64,000 bases of DNA. Origin: WTFV01 sp965203525. Its GTDB lineage: Bacteria; Acidobacteriota; Vicinamibacteria; Vicinamibacterales; UBA8438. Position numbers and translations under genes: made by a program. The notes under the pieces were generated by a model. That model was not told where the DNA came from, did not search any database, and worked only from the letters and a program-made list of their open reading frames with translations. Shown piece after piece: positions 49,826-58,686 of this stretch; position 1 is the stretch's first letter; every line of letters starts with the position of its first letter. Location: contig OZ241898.1 of NCBI GenBank assembly GCA_965203525.1, positions 2,914,001 through 2,978,000 of the forward strand. Direction: 5' to 3'.

Positions 49826-51346
49826 TCAGGGTTGCCACGGAACGGTTCGCGGGGCGGGCCGCGGGACCAGCCGGCGGATGACGCCGTCGTGCTCGTTGAG
49901 CAGGAAGATCTGCCCGTCGGGCCCGGCGCCGAAGCGCAGGTCGGCGCGGCGGGCAGGCCTCCGCCCCTGGCTGGCGTTCTTCTCCCGGATCAGACTCAGC
50001 AGCGTCTTCGGTCCGTCCCCGTCGTCGAACAGGACGCGGCGGATCGCGTCCTGCCCCCCGTCCGGCAGGTCGTCAGCCGAAAAACCGAAGACCTCGCCGC
50101 TCGGAAGGTCCCCGAACAGCACCAGGTTCGCGAGCGGCGGAACCGCGTCGTGCCGGTAGACCACCAGGCCGGTGACCGCGGCGGCGCCGGGCTGGAAGAG
50201 CGGATCGAGATGGTCGTATTCCACCACCGGGTACACGAATCCCGCCTCGCCGCGCGGGTCGGCGAGGCTGACGGCGCCCCTGAGGATGAGCCGGAAACTT
50301 CCCTCCCAGTCGTTCCAGCCGAGGTTGCCGCCCCGCGGCACGAGGCTGATCTCCTCGACGACGCGCTGGCCGATGTCGGCCACGAACAGGTTGCCGTTCC
50401 GCTCGTCCCAGACGAAGCGGCGCGGATTGCGCAGGCCGTAGGCGTAGATCTCGCCGCGGACGGCGGCGCCGCCGTTCGCGAACGGGTTGTCGGCCGGGAT
50501 GCCGTACCGCCCGTTGGCGCTGTTCGAACCGAGCGGATCGATGCGCAGGATCTTGCCCAGGAGCGAGCCGAGGTCCTGTGCTTCGTCACCGCCCCAGCCC
50601 CCGTCCCCCAACCCGACGTAGAGGAGGCCGAAGTCGGGATCGCCAAGCGCCGCGAGCGGGTTGAAGCCGAGCCCGCCGCCGTTGTGGTCGCGGAACGGAT
50701 CCTCGACGCACAGCACTTCGCGCGGCGGGCCGCCGTCGTAGATCGCGGCGGCCGGATCCGCGGCGGTCCACTCCAGCAAGACCGTGTCGTGGAACGCGTC
50801 CCGGCCTTCGCACAGCGGGAAGGCCGCCGGGCGCGCCGTGAGACTGATCAACGCGTAGAGCCTGCCGAAGCCCGGCGTGCCGGGCAGGCCGAACTGCGGG
50901 TGCGACGCGAAGCCGGGGAAACTGAACAAGCAGCAGGAAGCCTTGCCGCCGCCGATCCCCCAGCGCGGATCGGTGAGGTCGAGATACCGCGTCACCGTCC
51001 CGCCGTCATGGCTGACGGTGTAGACGAAGCCGCGCTGGTCGTTCACGAACAGGCGTCCGGTGCCCGGCTCGTCGACCAGCAGCATCATCCGCGCCGGCGC
51101 GCCGTCGACGAACGGCAGGGAGGCGAATTCGACGACGCCCACCGTGATGGCCCCGGCAGCCGGAACGGGGTCGGGGAACGGGTCGCCGGTCGTCAGGCCG
51201 GCCGTGGCGCCCAGGAACCGCAGAACGTCCGCCGCGGCGTCCTTGAACTGGTCCGTCCCTGCGCCGGCGAACAGGGCGGCGGCCAGGAGCGGCAGAGCGA
51301 GCGCCGCGCCGAAACGCACGCTCGCACCGTGCAACGCCTTCTTCAT
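49826..51346 (-). CDS. secreted glucose/sorbosone-dehydrogenase-type propeller, copy 1
   Basis: 506 residues. Signal peptide (MKKALHGASVRFGAALALPL). Soluble PQQ glucose-dehydrogenase-like (GSDH) six-bladed propeller: VDEPGTGRLFVNDQRGFVYT, FPGFASHPQFGLPGTPGFGR, HNGGGLGFNPLAALGDPDFG, YVGLGDGGWGGDEAQDLGSL with LGKILRIDPLGSN, YGLRNPRRFVWDERNG, DIGQRVVEEISLVPRGGNLG and NDWEG. These are the family's calcium/PQQ region motifs. Probably periplasmic oxidoreductase or sugar-binding propeller. A near-identical paralog ends seven bases upstream of this start, on the same strand. Confidence 0.9.
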   Translation of the reverse strand: MKKALHGASVRFGAALALPLLAAALFAGAGTDQFKDAAADVLRFLGATAGLTTGDPFPDPVPAAGAITVGVVEFASLPFVDGAPARMMLLVDEPGTGRLFVNDQRGFVYTVSHDGGTVTRYLDLTDPRWGIGGGKASCCLFSFPGFASHPQFGLPGTPGFGRLYALISLTARPAAFPLCEGRDAFHDTVLLEWTAADPAAAIYDGGPPREVLCVEDPFRDHNGGGLGFNPLAALGDPDFGLLYVGLGDGGWGGDEAQDLGSLLGKILRIDPLGSNSANGRYGIPADNPFANGGAAVRGEIYAYGLRNPRRFVWDERNGNLFVADIGQRVVEEISLVPRGGNLGWNDWEGSFRLILRGAVSLADPRGEAGFVYPVVEYDHLDPLFQPGAAAVTGLVVYRHDAVPPLANLVLFGDLPSGEVFGFSADDLPDGGQDAIRRVLFDDGDGPKTLLSLIREKNASQGRRPARRADLRFGAGPDGQIFLLNEHDGVIRRLVPRPAPRTVPWQP

Positions 51347-51352
51347 CGCCGG

Positions 51353-52873
51353 CTACGAAACGGCGCGCGGGGCGGGCCGCGGGACCAGCCGGCGGATGAC
51401 GCCGTCGCGCTTGTTGAGCAGGAAGATCTGCCCGTCGGGCCCGGCGCCGAAGCGCAGGTCGGCGCGACGGGCCGGCCTCCGCCCCTGGCTGGCGTTCTTC
51501 TCCCGGATCAGACTCAGCAGCGTCTTCGGTCCGTCCCCGTCGTCGAACAGGACGCGGCGGATCGCGTCCTGCCCCCCGTCCGGCAGGTCGTCGGCCGAAA
51601 AACCGAAGACCTCGCCGCGCAAGAGGTCCCCGAACAGCACCAGGTTCGCGAGCGGCGGAACCGCGTCGTGCCGGTAGACCGCCAGACCGGTGACCGCGGC
51701 GGCGCCGGCGGGCTGGAAGAGCGGATCGAGATGGTCGTACTCCACCACCGGGTACACGAATCCCGCCTCGCCGCGCGGGTCGGCGGGGCTGACGACGCCC
51801 CTGCGAAGGCTGATGAACCGGAAGCTTCCCTCCCAGTCGTTCCAGCCGAGGTTGCCGCCCCGCGGCACGAGGCTGATCTCCTCGACGACGCTTTCGCCGA
51901 CGTCGGCCACGAACAGGTTGCCGTTCCGCTCGTCCCAGGCGAAGCGGTGCGGATTGCGCAGGCCGTAGGCGTAGATCTCGCCGCGGGCGCCGGCGTCGCC
52001 GCCGTTCGCGAACGGGTTGTCGGCCGGAATGCCGTACTGCCCGCCGGCGCTGTTCGAACCGAGCGGATCGATGCGCAGGATCTTGCCCAGGAGCGAGCCG
52101 AGGTCCTGGGCTTCGTCACCGCCCCAGCCGCCGTCCCCCAACCCGACGTAGAGGAGGCCGAAGTCGGGGTCGCCGGGCGCCGGGCGCGGATTGAAGCCGA
52201 TCTGCCCGCCGTTGTGGAAGCGGAACGGCTCCTCGACGCGCAGCAGCTCGCGCGGCGGGCCGCCGTCGTAGACCGCGGCGGCCGGGTCCGCGGCGGTCCA
52301 TTCCAGCAGGATCGTATCGTGCGCGCCCTGGCCTTCGCGCGGCGCGAAGTCCGACGGGCGCGCCGTGGTGTCGGCCCACGTGTAGAGCCTGCCGAAGCCC
52401 GGCGTGCCGGGCAGGCCGAACTGCGGGTGCGGCGCGAAGCTGTTGAACCCGGACTCGAAAACCTTGACGCCGGCGCTCCCCCAGCGCGGATCGGCGAGGT
52501 CGAGATACCGCGTCACCGTCCCGCCGTCGTAGCTGACGGTGTAGAGGAAGCCGCGCAGGTCGTTCACGAACAGGCGTCCGGTGCCCGGCTCGTCGACCAG
52601 CAGCATCATCTGCGCCGGCGCGCCGTCGACGAACGGCAGGGAGGCGAATTCGACGACGCCCACCGTGACGGTCCCGGCGGTCGGAACGGGGTCCGGAAAC
52701 GGGTCGTCGGTCGTCAGACCGGCAATGGCGCCCAGGAACCGCAGAGCGTCCGCCGCGGCGTCCTTGAGAGACTGGTCCGTCCCTGCGCCGGCGAACAGGG
52801 CGGCGGCCAGGAGCGGCAGAGCGAGCGCCGCGCCGAGACGCACGCTCGCACCGCGCAACGCCTTCTTCATCAT
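51353..52873 (-). CDS. secreted glucose/sorbosone-dehydrogenase-type propeller, copy 2
   Basis: 506 residues, a tandem duplicate of the next gene with most residues identical. Differences concentrate in one stretch: this copy has GSAGVKVFESGFNSFAPHPQ and TWADTTARPSDFAPREGQG, where copy 1 has a CC-containing IGGGKASCCLFSFPGFASHP. HNGGQIGFNPRPAPGDPDFG, LGDGGWGGDEAQDLG and YGLRNPHRFAWDERNG are kept. Start at the first of two adjacent ATGs (52873 or 52870). The acyl-CoA ligase ends 29 bases upstream. Confidence 0.9.
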   Translation of the reverse strand: MMKKALRGASVRLGAALALPLLAAALFAGAGTDQSLKDAAADALRFLGAIAGLTTDDPFPDPVPTAGTVTVGVVEFASLPFVDGAPAQMMLLVDEPGTGRLFVNDLRGFLYTVSYDGGTVTRYLDLADPRWGSAGVKVFESGFNSFAPHPQFGLPGTPGFGRLYTWADTTARPSDFAPREGQGAHDTILLEWTAADPAAAVYDGGPPRELLRVEEPFRFHNGGQIGFNPRPAPGDPDFGLLYVGLGDGGWGGDEAQDLGSLLGKILRIDPLGSNSAGGQYGIPADNPFANGGDAGARGEIYAYGLRNPHRFAWDERNGNLFVADVGESVVEEISLVPRGGNLGWNDWEGSFRFISLRRGVVSPADPRGEAGFVYPVVEYDHLDPLFQPAGAAAVTGLAVYRHDAVPPLANLVLFGDLLRGEVFGFSADDLPDGGQDAIRRVLFDDGDGPKTLLSLIREKNASQGRRPARRADLRFGAGPDGQIFLLNKRDGVIRRLVPRPAPRAVS

Positions 52874-52902
52874 GCTCGACTTCGACACCGGGCGCGCCCG
52901 CG

Positions 52903-54471
52903 CTACCGACCTCGCGCGCGCTCGCGCTCGACGAGCCGCCGCCGCAGGATCTTACCGGACGGCACCTTCGGAATCGCGTCGATGAATTCGACCCGGCGCA
53001 CCTTCTTCTGGGGGGCGACCTGCGCGGCGACGTGCGCCATGATCTCCTCCGCGGTGGCGGCGGCCCCCTCGCGCAGCACCACGAACGCCTTCGGGACCTC
53101 GCCCGCCTCCTCGTCCGGGCTGGGGACGACGGCGGCGTCGGCGACCGCCGGGTGCGACTGCACGGCCGCCTCCAGCTCCGCCGGGGCCACCTGGAACGCC
53201 TTGTACTTGATCAGCTCCTTGAGCCGATCGACCACGTAGAGGTACCCGTCGGCGTCGGCCTTCCCGACGTCGCCGGTGCGCAGCCAGCCGTCGGCGCCGA
53301 TCATCCCGCGGGTCGCCTCCGGGTTGTGGAGGTAGCCCTTCATCACCTGCGGCCCGCGCACCCAGACCTCGCCCGGCGCGCCGGGGGCGGCGTCCGCGCC
53401 GGCCGCCGCGTCGACGATGCGCCACTCCGTGTTGGGCAGCGCGGTGCCGACCGACGTGATCCGGATTTCCGTCCGCGGCGAGTTGGTGTGGGTGACCGGG
53501 CTGGTCTCGGTCAGGCCGTAGCCCTGGCGGACGAGCATGCCGTCGTTGCGCGCGGCCGCCCCGCGGGCGACCGACTCGGGGAGCGGCGCCGCGCCGGACA
53601 TGACGTTCTTCAGCGACGAAAGGTCGAACCGGTCGACCAGCGGATGCCTGGCCAGGGCGAGCACGATCGGCGGCACCAGGTACGCCGTCGTCACCCGATG
53701 CTTCTGCAGCAGGCCGAGGAACTGCTCGAGGTCGAAGCGCGGCATCGTGACGACGGTGGCGCCGGCCCGCAGCGCGGCGCCCATGATCACCGTCATGCCG
53801 TAGATGTGGTAGAAGGGCAGGACGCCGATGAGCGTGTCGTCCTCCGCGACCCCTTCGTTGGCGGCGATCTGGGTGACGTTGGCGACCAGGTTGTAGTGCG
53901 TCAGCATGACCCCCTTCGGCATGCCGGTGGTGCCGCTCGAATAGGGCAGCGCGGCAAGGTCGCGGCGCGGGTCGATCGCCGCCGGCGGCGGATCGCCCTC
54001 CGCCGGCAGGGACGCGAAGGGCGTCGCGCCGGCCGCTTCGCCGAAGACGAAGATCTCTTCGACGGCGGCGCCGGCCGCCCCCTCCCGGGCCGCGTCGAGA
54101 AATTGCGGGACGGTCAGGAGGAAGCGGGCGCCCGAGTCCCGGAGCTGGCGGTTGACCTCCGCGGCCGTGTAGAGCGGGTTCATGGTGGTGACCACCCCGC
54201 CGGCGGCCGAGACCCCGAAGAACGCGGACGCGTACTCCGGCAGGTTGGGGCTGTAGATCGCCAGCACGTCGCCATGCCCGAAGCCGCGCGCGGCGAGACC
54301 GGCCGCGACGCCCCGTACGGCGGCCTGCAGTTGCGCGTAGGTCAGCGTCCGGCCCGTCGGCCCGTCGATCAGCGCCGGCTTGCCGGGCCACCGGCCGGCA
54401 TGCTCGAACACGTGCTCGTGCAGCGGCCGGACCGGGATCTCGACGTCGGGCAGCGGGCTCCTGTAGATCAT
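52903..54471 (-). CDS. 4-coumarate-CoA-ligase-like acyl-CoA synthetase
   Basis: 522 residues, ANL superfamily. LPYSSGTTGMPKGVMLTHYN is the AMP-binding P-loop; QGYGLTETSPVTHTNSP and VGTALPNTEWRIVD are A4-A5; GYLHNPEATRGMIGADGWLR with TGDVGKADADGYLYVVDRLK is A7-A8; KVPSGKILRR holds the catalytic Lys. Closest in style to plant/bacterial 4CL-like enzymes, so a fatty or aryl acid is a likely substrate. GGAGGGG stands four bases before the ATG. The ribosome site and start are duplicated 74 bp upstream. Same strand as the SDR gene at 54590, 118 bases apart. Confidence 0.9.
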   Translation of the reverse strand: MIYRSPLPDVEIPVRPLHEHVFEHAGRWPGKPALIDGPTGRTLTYAQLQAAVRGVAAGLAARGFGHGDVLAIYSPNLPEYASAFFGVSAAGGVVTTMNPLYTAAEVNRQLRDSGARFLLTVPQFLDAAREGAAGAAVEEIFVFGEAAGATPFASLPAEGDPPPAAIDPRRDLAALPYSSGTTGMPKGVMLTHYNLVANVTQIAANEGVAEDDTLIGVLPFYHIYGMTVIMGAALRAGATVVTMPRFDLEQFLGLLQKHRVTTAYLVPPIVLALARHPLVDRFDLSSLKNVMSGAAPLPESVARGAAARNDGMLVRQGYGLTETSPVTHTNSPRTEIRITSVGTALPNTEWRIVDAAAGADAAPGAPGEVWVRGPQVMKGYLHNPEATRGMIGADGWLRTGDVGKADADGYLYVVDRLKELIKYKAFQVAPAELEAAVQSHPAVADAAVVPSPDEEAGEVPKAFVVLREGAAATAEEIMAHVAAQVAPQKKVRRVEFIDAIPKVPSGKILRRRLVERERARGR

Positions 54472-54574
54472 CGTCCCCTCCGGCGCGGCAGCCGCCGCGC
54501 GCGAGCACGGCGGGTCGCCGAACGTCGAACCGCCTCGTGGATCATCGTCCCCTCCGGCGCGGAGCCGCCGCGCG
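54466..54574. repeat. direct repeat of the acyl-CoA-ligase start region, 35-36 bp, period 74
   Basis: GATCATCGTCCCCTCCGGCG... at 54466-54501 (start codon and ribosome site on the minus strand) recurs at 54540-54574 with a two-base indel. The outer copy also has GGAGGGGACGATG but no long frame follows it. Confidence 0.92.
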
Positions 54575-54589
54575 GACCTCCCCGGCGCG

Positions 54590-55381
54590 TCAGGCGAGCA
54601 GCGTGCCGCCGTCCACCGGAATCACCGCGCCGTTGGTGTACGCCCCGGCGCGCGAGGCGAGGTAGATGGCGACGCCGGCCATCTCCGCGGGACGGCCGAT
54701 GCGGCCGAGGGGACAGGCGGCGGCTATGTCCGCGCCGTGGCGCTTCAGCACCTCGGCGGTCATCCGGCTCTCGAAGAATCCGGGCGCGACGGCGTTCACG
54801 GTGATGTTGCGGGGGCCGAGTTCGACCGCCAGCGTCCGCGTCAGATGGTGCACCGCCGCCTTGCTCGCCGAGTAGGCGAAGGTGCCGGTCCGCGCGAGCC
54901 GCGAGACGTGCAGGCCGTCCATCGACCCGACGTTGACGACGCGGGCGGGGTCGCCGTCGGCCGCCCCGCGTTCGAGCAGTGGCGTCAGGTCGCGCGTCAG
55001 CAGGAACGGCGCGGACACGTTGAGTCCCAGCACCTTGTCGAACGCCGCCGCGGGGTACTCGGCGTACGGCGCCCCCCAGGTCGCCCCGGCGTTGTTGATC
55101 AGGACGTGCAGGCGGGACTCGCGCGCGCCGAACGCCTCGACCAGCGCGGCCCGCCCGTCCGGGGTCGCCACGTCGGCCGGGGCGGCGCGGCACGGACCGT
55201 GCTCCGCGAGCTCCGCCGCGGTCCGCTCGCACGCTTCCTTCCGGCGCGACGAGACGTAGACGGCGGCGCCGGCCCGCACCAGCCCTTCCGCCATCATGCG
55301 GCCGATGCCGCGCGAGCCCCCGGTGACCAGCGCCACCTTGCCGGACAGGGAGAACAGGGACGCGACGTCGATGCCCGCCAT
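54590..55381 (-). CDS. short-chain dehydrogenase/reductase
   Basis: 263 residues, classical SDR. VALVTGGSRGIGRMMAEGL is the G-x3-G-x-G NAD(P) loop, LINNAGATWGAPYAEYP the N-N-A-G motif, VVNVGSMDGLHVSRLARTG followed by FAYSASKAAVHHLTRTLAVE gives the Ser, Y-x3-K catalytic set, and NAVAPGFFESRMT and PVDGGTLLA close the domain. Similar to bacterial gluconate/rhamnolipid-type (RhlG-like) ketoreductases. Cytosolic. Start lies nine bases from the minus-strand hexamer TAAGAT supplied by the dispersed palindromic repeat. Next to the acyl-CoA ligase on the same strand. Confidence 0.92.
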   Translation of the reverse strand: MAGIDVASLFSLSGKVALVTGGSRGIGRMMAEGLVRAGAAVYVSSRRKEACERTAAELAEHGPCRAAPADVATPDGRAALVEAFGARESRLHVLINNAGATWGAPYAEYPAAAFDKVLGLNVSAPFLLTRDLTPLLERGAADGDPARVVNVGSMDGLHVSRLARTGTFAYSASKAAVHHLTRTLAVELGPRNITVNAVAPGFFESRMTAEVLKRHGADIAAACPLGRIGRPAEMAGVAIYLASRAGAYTNGAVIPVDGGTLLA

Positions 55382-55390
55382 CGGACGCCG

Positions 55391-55424
55391 ATCTTAGCAG
55401 CCCGTGGCGAAATCCCCGGCTGCA
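55391..55424 (-). promoter_or_regulatory. degenerate palindromic repeat with -10 box for the SDR gene
   Basis: TAGCAGCCCGTGG, CGAAAT, CCCCGGCTGCA is a decayed copy of the palindrome at 12005. On the minus strand its arm reads CCACGGGCTGCTAAGAT; TAAGAT (55391-55396) is nine bases from the SDR ATG. The DinB gene has the same arm at 17961. Confidence 0.6.
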
Positions 55425-55721
55425 TTCGACGGGCGCCGCATCCCGGCTGCACTGCGTCGTTCGTCGGTCGCATGGCACCCGCCGCGCGGGCGCCGGCGGC
55501 GAGAGCACCGCCCGCGCGCAAGAAGCCGGCCGCCGGGCTGGAGGCGCGGGGCCTCCGTGCCGATAAGCGGGACGTGCGGCCGGGAGGATCGGAACACCTC
55601 CGGCGACGTGTCCGAACCGCGGCGGCCACGCGGACCCGCGTGGGGTCGCAGGGTCAGAAAGACCTGCCTCTCATCATCAGACTTGGTTTAGAGTACAGCG
55701 CCGTGGCCCCCGTCCGTCGTA

Positions 55722-55743
55722 CCCCCCCCCCCCCCCCCCCCCC
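55722..55743. repeat. poly-C tract, 22 bases (block 1)
   Basis: Twenty-two consecutive C between GTCGTA and GGACGCC. It lies 268 bases before the -10 region of paralog A. Equivalent tracts stand in blocks 2 and 3. Confidence 0.9.
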
Positions 55744-56011
55744 GGACGCCGCGGTATCGCCGTCACGGTCCGCACCATCGCGCGCGGCCGCCACGCACGG
55801 CCGCGGGTAGCGCGCGGCCGGCCGAGCCGATCGGCGGGCGGAATCCACGCGCGCGTCCAGAGCACCGGCTTGCCCTGCCGGGGACCCCGCCGATCGGCGG
55901 GCGGAATCCACGCGCGCGTCCAGAGCCCGCCGGCAACCGGATCGGACGGCCGTGGGAATGGATCCGAACGCCTGACCGCGGCAGCGGACAGGTAGTAGCG
56001 GGCAGGCACGA

Positions 56012-56050
56012 TGCAATTCGCCCGGCTGCGATCAGCTTCCGTCGCAGCCG
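56012..56050 (+). promoter_or_regulatory. -10-like box and 5' hairpin of paralog A
   Basis: TGCAAT at 56012-56017 places transcription near 56024. CGGCTGCGA (56023-56031), loop TCAGCTTCCG, TCGCAGCCG (56042-56050) is a perfect 9-bp stem at the predicted 5' end, 33 bases before the ATG. The loop is identical in all four paralogs. Confidence 0.7.
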
Positions 56051-56083
56051 TCGGAGCGAGTCATGCGGAAGCCGGGAACTGCG

Positions 56084-57664
56084 ATGCGAAACTGCTTCTT
56101 CTTCGTGATCACGGTCATGCTGGCCGCCGCCGGTGCGGGATCGATCGCCTGCTCTGACGACAACGACGCTTCCTCGCCGCTCCAGCCGTCGCCGCTGGCG
56201 ACCCCGCCGGCCGGGACCGGGCCGCGGGGCCTTGCCGGCGGCAGCCCGACGGCCCCGCCGGCCGGCCCGGCGGCAGGCGCCGGCGACGTCCCGGGGCTCG
56301 CGCGGGTCGCGCCGCTTCCCCAGGGCTTCAACGCGTACGACGCGCGGATCGAGTACCGGGACGGAGAGGTCACGCTCACGTTCGTCCCGGTCGACATGCC
56401 CAAGATGCCGGACGCGGCCCGCGAGTACCGGAACCGCGCCGTCACCGTCTGGCAGTGCCCGGTCGAGCCCCACCACGTCACCCAGCGGTGCGGCGAGCCG
56501 GTCTTCCGGGACAGCTTCGCGTTCTCGGGGTCGCCGTCCCGGACGTTCCCGCTGCCGGACTGCGCCGGCTGGCTCGTCGTCGAGGCGGCCGAACTGTCCG
56601 ACGACTTCTACGACGGCTGGCGCAACGCGCCGCTGTCGTGCCGCCAGGACGAAGAGGGCCGAACCGTCGCGGACGTCGACACCGGCGGCGGGGGCGCCGG
56701 CTGGGAAGACAGCCGGTTCGACCCGCCGGTGCGGGGCTCGCGGCGGCCTTCGGCGCAGAGCGTCGTCGACGCGGCGATCGTCGCCGCCGGCGGCCTGAAG
56801 CCGAACCGCGACCCGGTGTCCGTTGCCGTGCGTGAGCTGTTCGCGGGTACCGAGGGCACCACCGGCGCCGAGTACACGGCGACGTCCTCCGACGAGACCG
56901 TCGTCACCGTCGAGGTGACCGACAACCCGCAAGTGGTGCTCACGCCGGTCGCGCCCGGGACGGCCACCATTACGATCACCTTCCTGAGAACGAAGGCCCG
57001 GGTCGAGTTCGACGTCACGGTGACGCCGCCGCCGCCGCCTCGCAAGTGGCCGATCGACGTTGCAATACCTTCCATTCCCGGCAGTCGTCTGGTGATTCAG
57101 CGTCCCGGGTCCGATGGCTGGTCCAGCGGTTCCTGTCGGTTCGGAGATACCGAACCCGTGTGGAACACAGCTTGGAACCATCCGAATCGGAGGGACCCTC
57201 GCGGGCCGACCTGCGTAGTCCACGTGAAGTCCGCCGAGGTCCGCAATCGGGAGTACCGCTTCTGGTATGCCACCACGGGAAACCACGTGGTGGGAGCCCC
57301 CAACGATCCGTTCTGTCAGGGGCTCAACCCGTCCGGGAACCTCAATTCGGAGGGGAGGCCGGGTACTCCGAATCCACTCAATCCACCTTCCTCCAATCCT
57401 CCCTACTCGCAGGCTCGCTGGGTCTGTCAGACGCGCGACTGGAGCCCCGGCACAGGCTACGCCCCCGGCAGGATCCGCAACGTGTCGTTCGACACCGCTG
57501 CCCGGCAACTCACGTTCCAGATCAACTTCTTCGGCGCGGAGACGACGCGCGGACGTCCGGTGTTCATCGAGTTCGAGTTGCGGAACTACCCTGGCGTCGG
57601 CCAGTGGTCCAGTCAGATCAGGGCTGTCTCGGAAGACTTCGTCTACCAGTCCTTCCCGGACTGA
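56084..57664 (+). CDS. lipoprotein cassette paralog A (constant N-part, Big_2-like domain, type 1 C-part)
   Basis: 526 residues. MRNCFFFVITVMLAAAGAGS followed by IACSDDNDAS is a lipoprotein-type signal with a possible lipid Cys. After a Pro/Ala/Gly linker, residues 75-215 are a constant domain of unknown function (VAPLPQGFNAYDARIEYRDG, WQCPVEPHHV, DCAGWLVVEAAELSDDFYDG) with four Cys. YTATSSDETVVTVEVTDNPQ and VAPGTATITITF form a bacterial Ig-like (Big_2-type) domain. The C-part (LVIQRPGSDGWSSGSCRFGD, RWVCQTRDWSPGTGYAPGRI, RNVSFDTAARQLTFQINFFG) is type 1, shared only with paralog B. The start is set at 56084 because the upstream ATG (56063) is ATT in B and D. Probably outer-membrane anchored. 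Confidence 0.8.
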   Translation: MRNCFFFVITVMLAAAGAGSIACSDDNDASSPLQPSPLATPPAGTGPRGLAGGSPTAPPAGPAAGAGDVPGLARVAPLPQGFNAYDARIEYRDGEVTLTFVPVDMPKMPDAAREYRNRAVTVWQCPVEPHHVTQRCGEPVFRDSFAFSGSPSRTFPLPDCAGWLVVEAAELSDDFYDGWRNAPLSCRQDEEGRTVADVDTGGGGAGWEDSRFDPPVRGSRRPSAQSVVDAAIVAAGGLKPNRDPVSVAVRELFAGTEGTTGAEYTATSSDETVVTVEVTDNPQVVLTPVAPGTATITITFLRTKARVEFDVTVTPPPPPRKWPIDVAIPSIPGSRLVIQRPGSDGWSSGSCRFGDTEPVWNTAWNHPNRRDPRGPTCVVHVKSAEVRNREYRFWYATTGNHVVGAPNDPFCQGLNPSGNLNSEGRPGTPNPLNPPSSNPPYSQARWVCQTRDWSPGTGYAPGRIRNVSFDTAARQLTFQINFFGAETTRGRPVFIEFELRNYPGVGQWSSQIRAVSEDFVYQSFPD

Positions 57665-58350
57665 TGCGCGGTCCGTGGAGAACCTGAAGCCGGTGCTCAG
57701 CGCGTCTGCCGGTCGGCGCGGGTCTTCCCGCCCGGCGGGCGCGTGCGCCGAGCCATCTGTCGGCGGTCCGCACCGGCAACGGGCGCCGCCGGCGTGTCCG
57801 GGACACGGGGCCGGTCACCGACCGCGGCGCGCGCCGGGACCCCCGCACGGAACCATGTCGTCACCGTCACCGGCGCGGGCGCGCGCGGGACCCGCCGGCA
57901 CCCCGCGGCGACATGTTTACACTGATTTAACGAAACCGATCACGGGCCGGATACAAACCGCCGGTATCATGCTTCGGATTCTGCCGGCGGGCGTGTTCGC
58001 GTTTCGCGCGCCCCGCCGGACGCCATCGGAGAAATGGATTCCATGCGCAGAGCCATCGGGTCGATCCTGGTGTCGGCGGCCGTCGCCGCGGCGCCGGCGC
58101 AGGCCCGGGAGGTCGGCCGGGTCGCCGGCGGGCTGCGGCGAGAGCACCGCCCGCGCGCAAGAAGCCGACCGCCGGGCTGGAGGCGCGGGGCCGCCGTGCC
58201 GATAAGCGGGACGTGCGGCCGGAAGGATCGGAACACGTCCGAATCGCGGCCGCGGCAACGCGGACCCGCGCGGGGTCGCAGGGTCAGGAAGACCTGCCTC
58301 TCATCATCAGGCTTGGTTTAGAGTACAGCGCCGTGCACCCGTCCGTCGTA

Positions 58351-58372
58351 CCCCCCCCCCCCCCCCCCCCCC
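58351..58372. repeat. poly-C tract, 22 bases (block 2)
   Basis: Twenty-two consecutive C between GTCGTA and GGACGCC, the same flanks as block 1. It lies 242 bases before TACAAT at 58615. Confidence 0.9.
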
Positions 58373-58614
58373 GGACGCCGCGGTGTCGCCGTCACGATCC
58401 GCATCATCGCACGCGGCCGCCACGCACGGCCGCTCGGCGGCGGAGCGGACCCACGCGCGCGTCCAGGACGCCGGCTTGCCCTGCCGGGGCCCCGTCGATC
58501 GCCGGGCGGAATCCACGCGCGCGTCCAGGACCATCAGCGACCGGATCGACCGGCCGTGGGGATGGTCCGAATGCCTGACCACGGCAGCGGGCAGGTAGTA
58601 GCAGGCAGGTACTA

Positions 58615-58653
58615 TACAATTCGCCCGGCTGCGATCAGCTTCCGTCGCGGCCG
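58615..58653 (+). promoter_or_regulatory. -10 box and 5' hairpin of paralog B
   Basis: TACAAT at 58615-58620. Stem CGGCTGCGA (58626-58634) / TCGCGGCCG (58645-58653) with loop TCAGCTTCCG. Compared with paralog A, the A opposite T at pair 5 is replaced by G, keeping a G-U pair. 33 bases before the ATG. Confidence 0.72.
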
Positions 58654-58686
58654 TCGGAGCGAGTCATTCGGAAGCCGGGAACTGCG

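Larger units (their letters stand above)
55382..56083. other. conserved intergenic block 1 upstream of lipoprotein paralog A
   Basis: From about 55498 to the gene start this block is repeated, with small changes, at about 58135-58686 and 60400-61043. It holds a conserved Arg-rich frame ending TTGGTTTAG at about 55690, the 22-base C tract, a repeated GGCGGAATCCACGCGCGCGT segment (copies at about 55836 and 55899, period 63), a -10-like box and the 5' hairpin. Confidence 0.75.
57665..58686. other. intergenic with conserved block 2 upstream of paralog B
   Basis: The left part (57665-58030) has no recognisable gene and a short AT-richer stretch near 57910-57960. From about 58043 a frame encodes a signal-like peptide (MRRAIGSILVSAAVAAAPAQ) that runs into the Arg-rich conserved frame, ending at TAG 58319-58321 just before the C tract. 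The rest is block 2: C tract, repeated CACGCGCGCGTCCAG segments, -10 box and hairpin. Confidence 0.7.

Noticed and set aside
49265..53239. 1324-codon plus-strand frame
   Set aside because: Mirror frame of the two GSDH genes and the glycosyltransferase; low-complexity product that repeats because the genes are duplicated.
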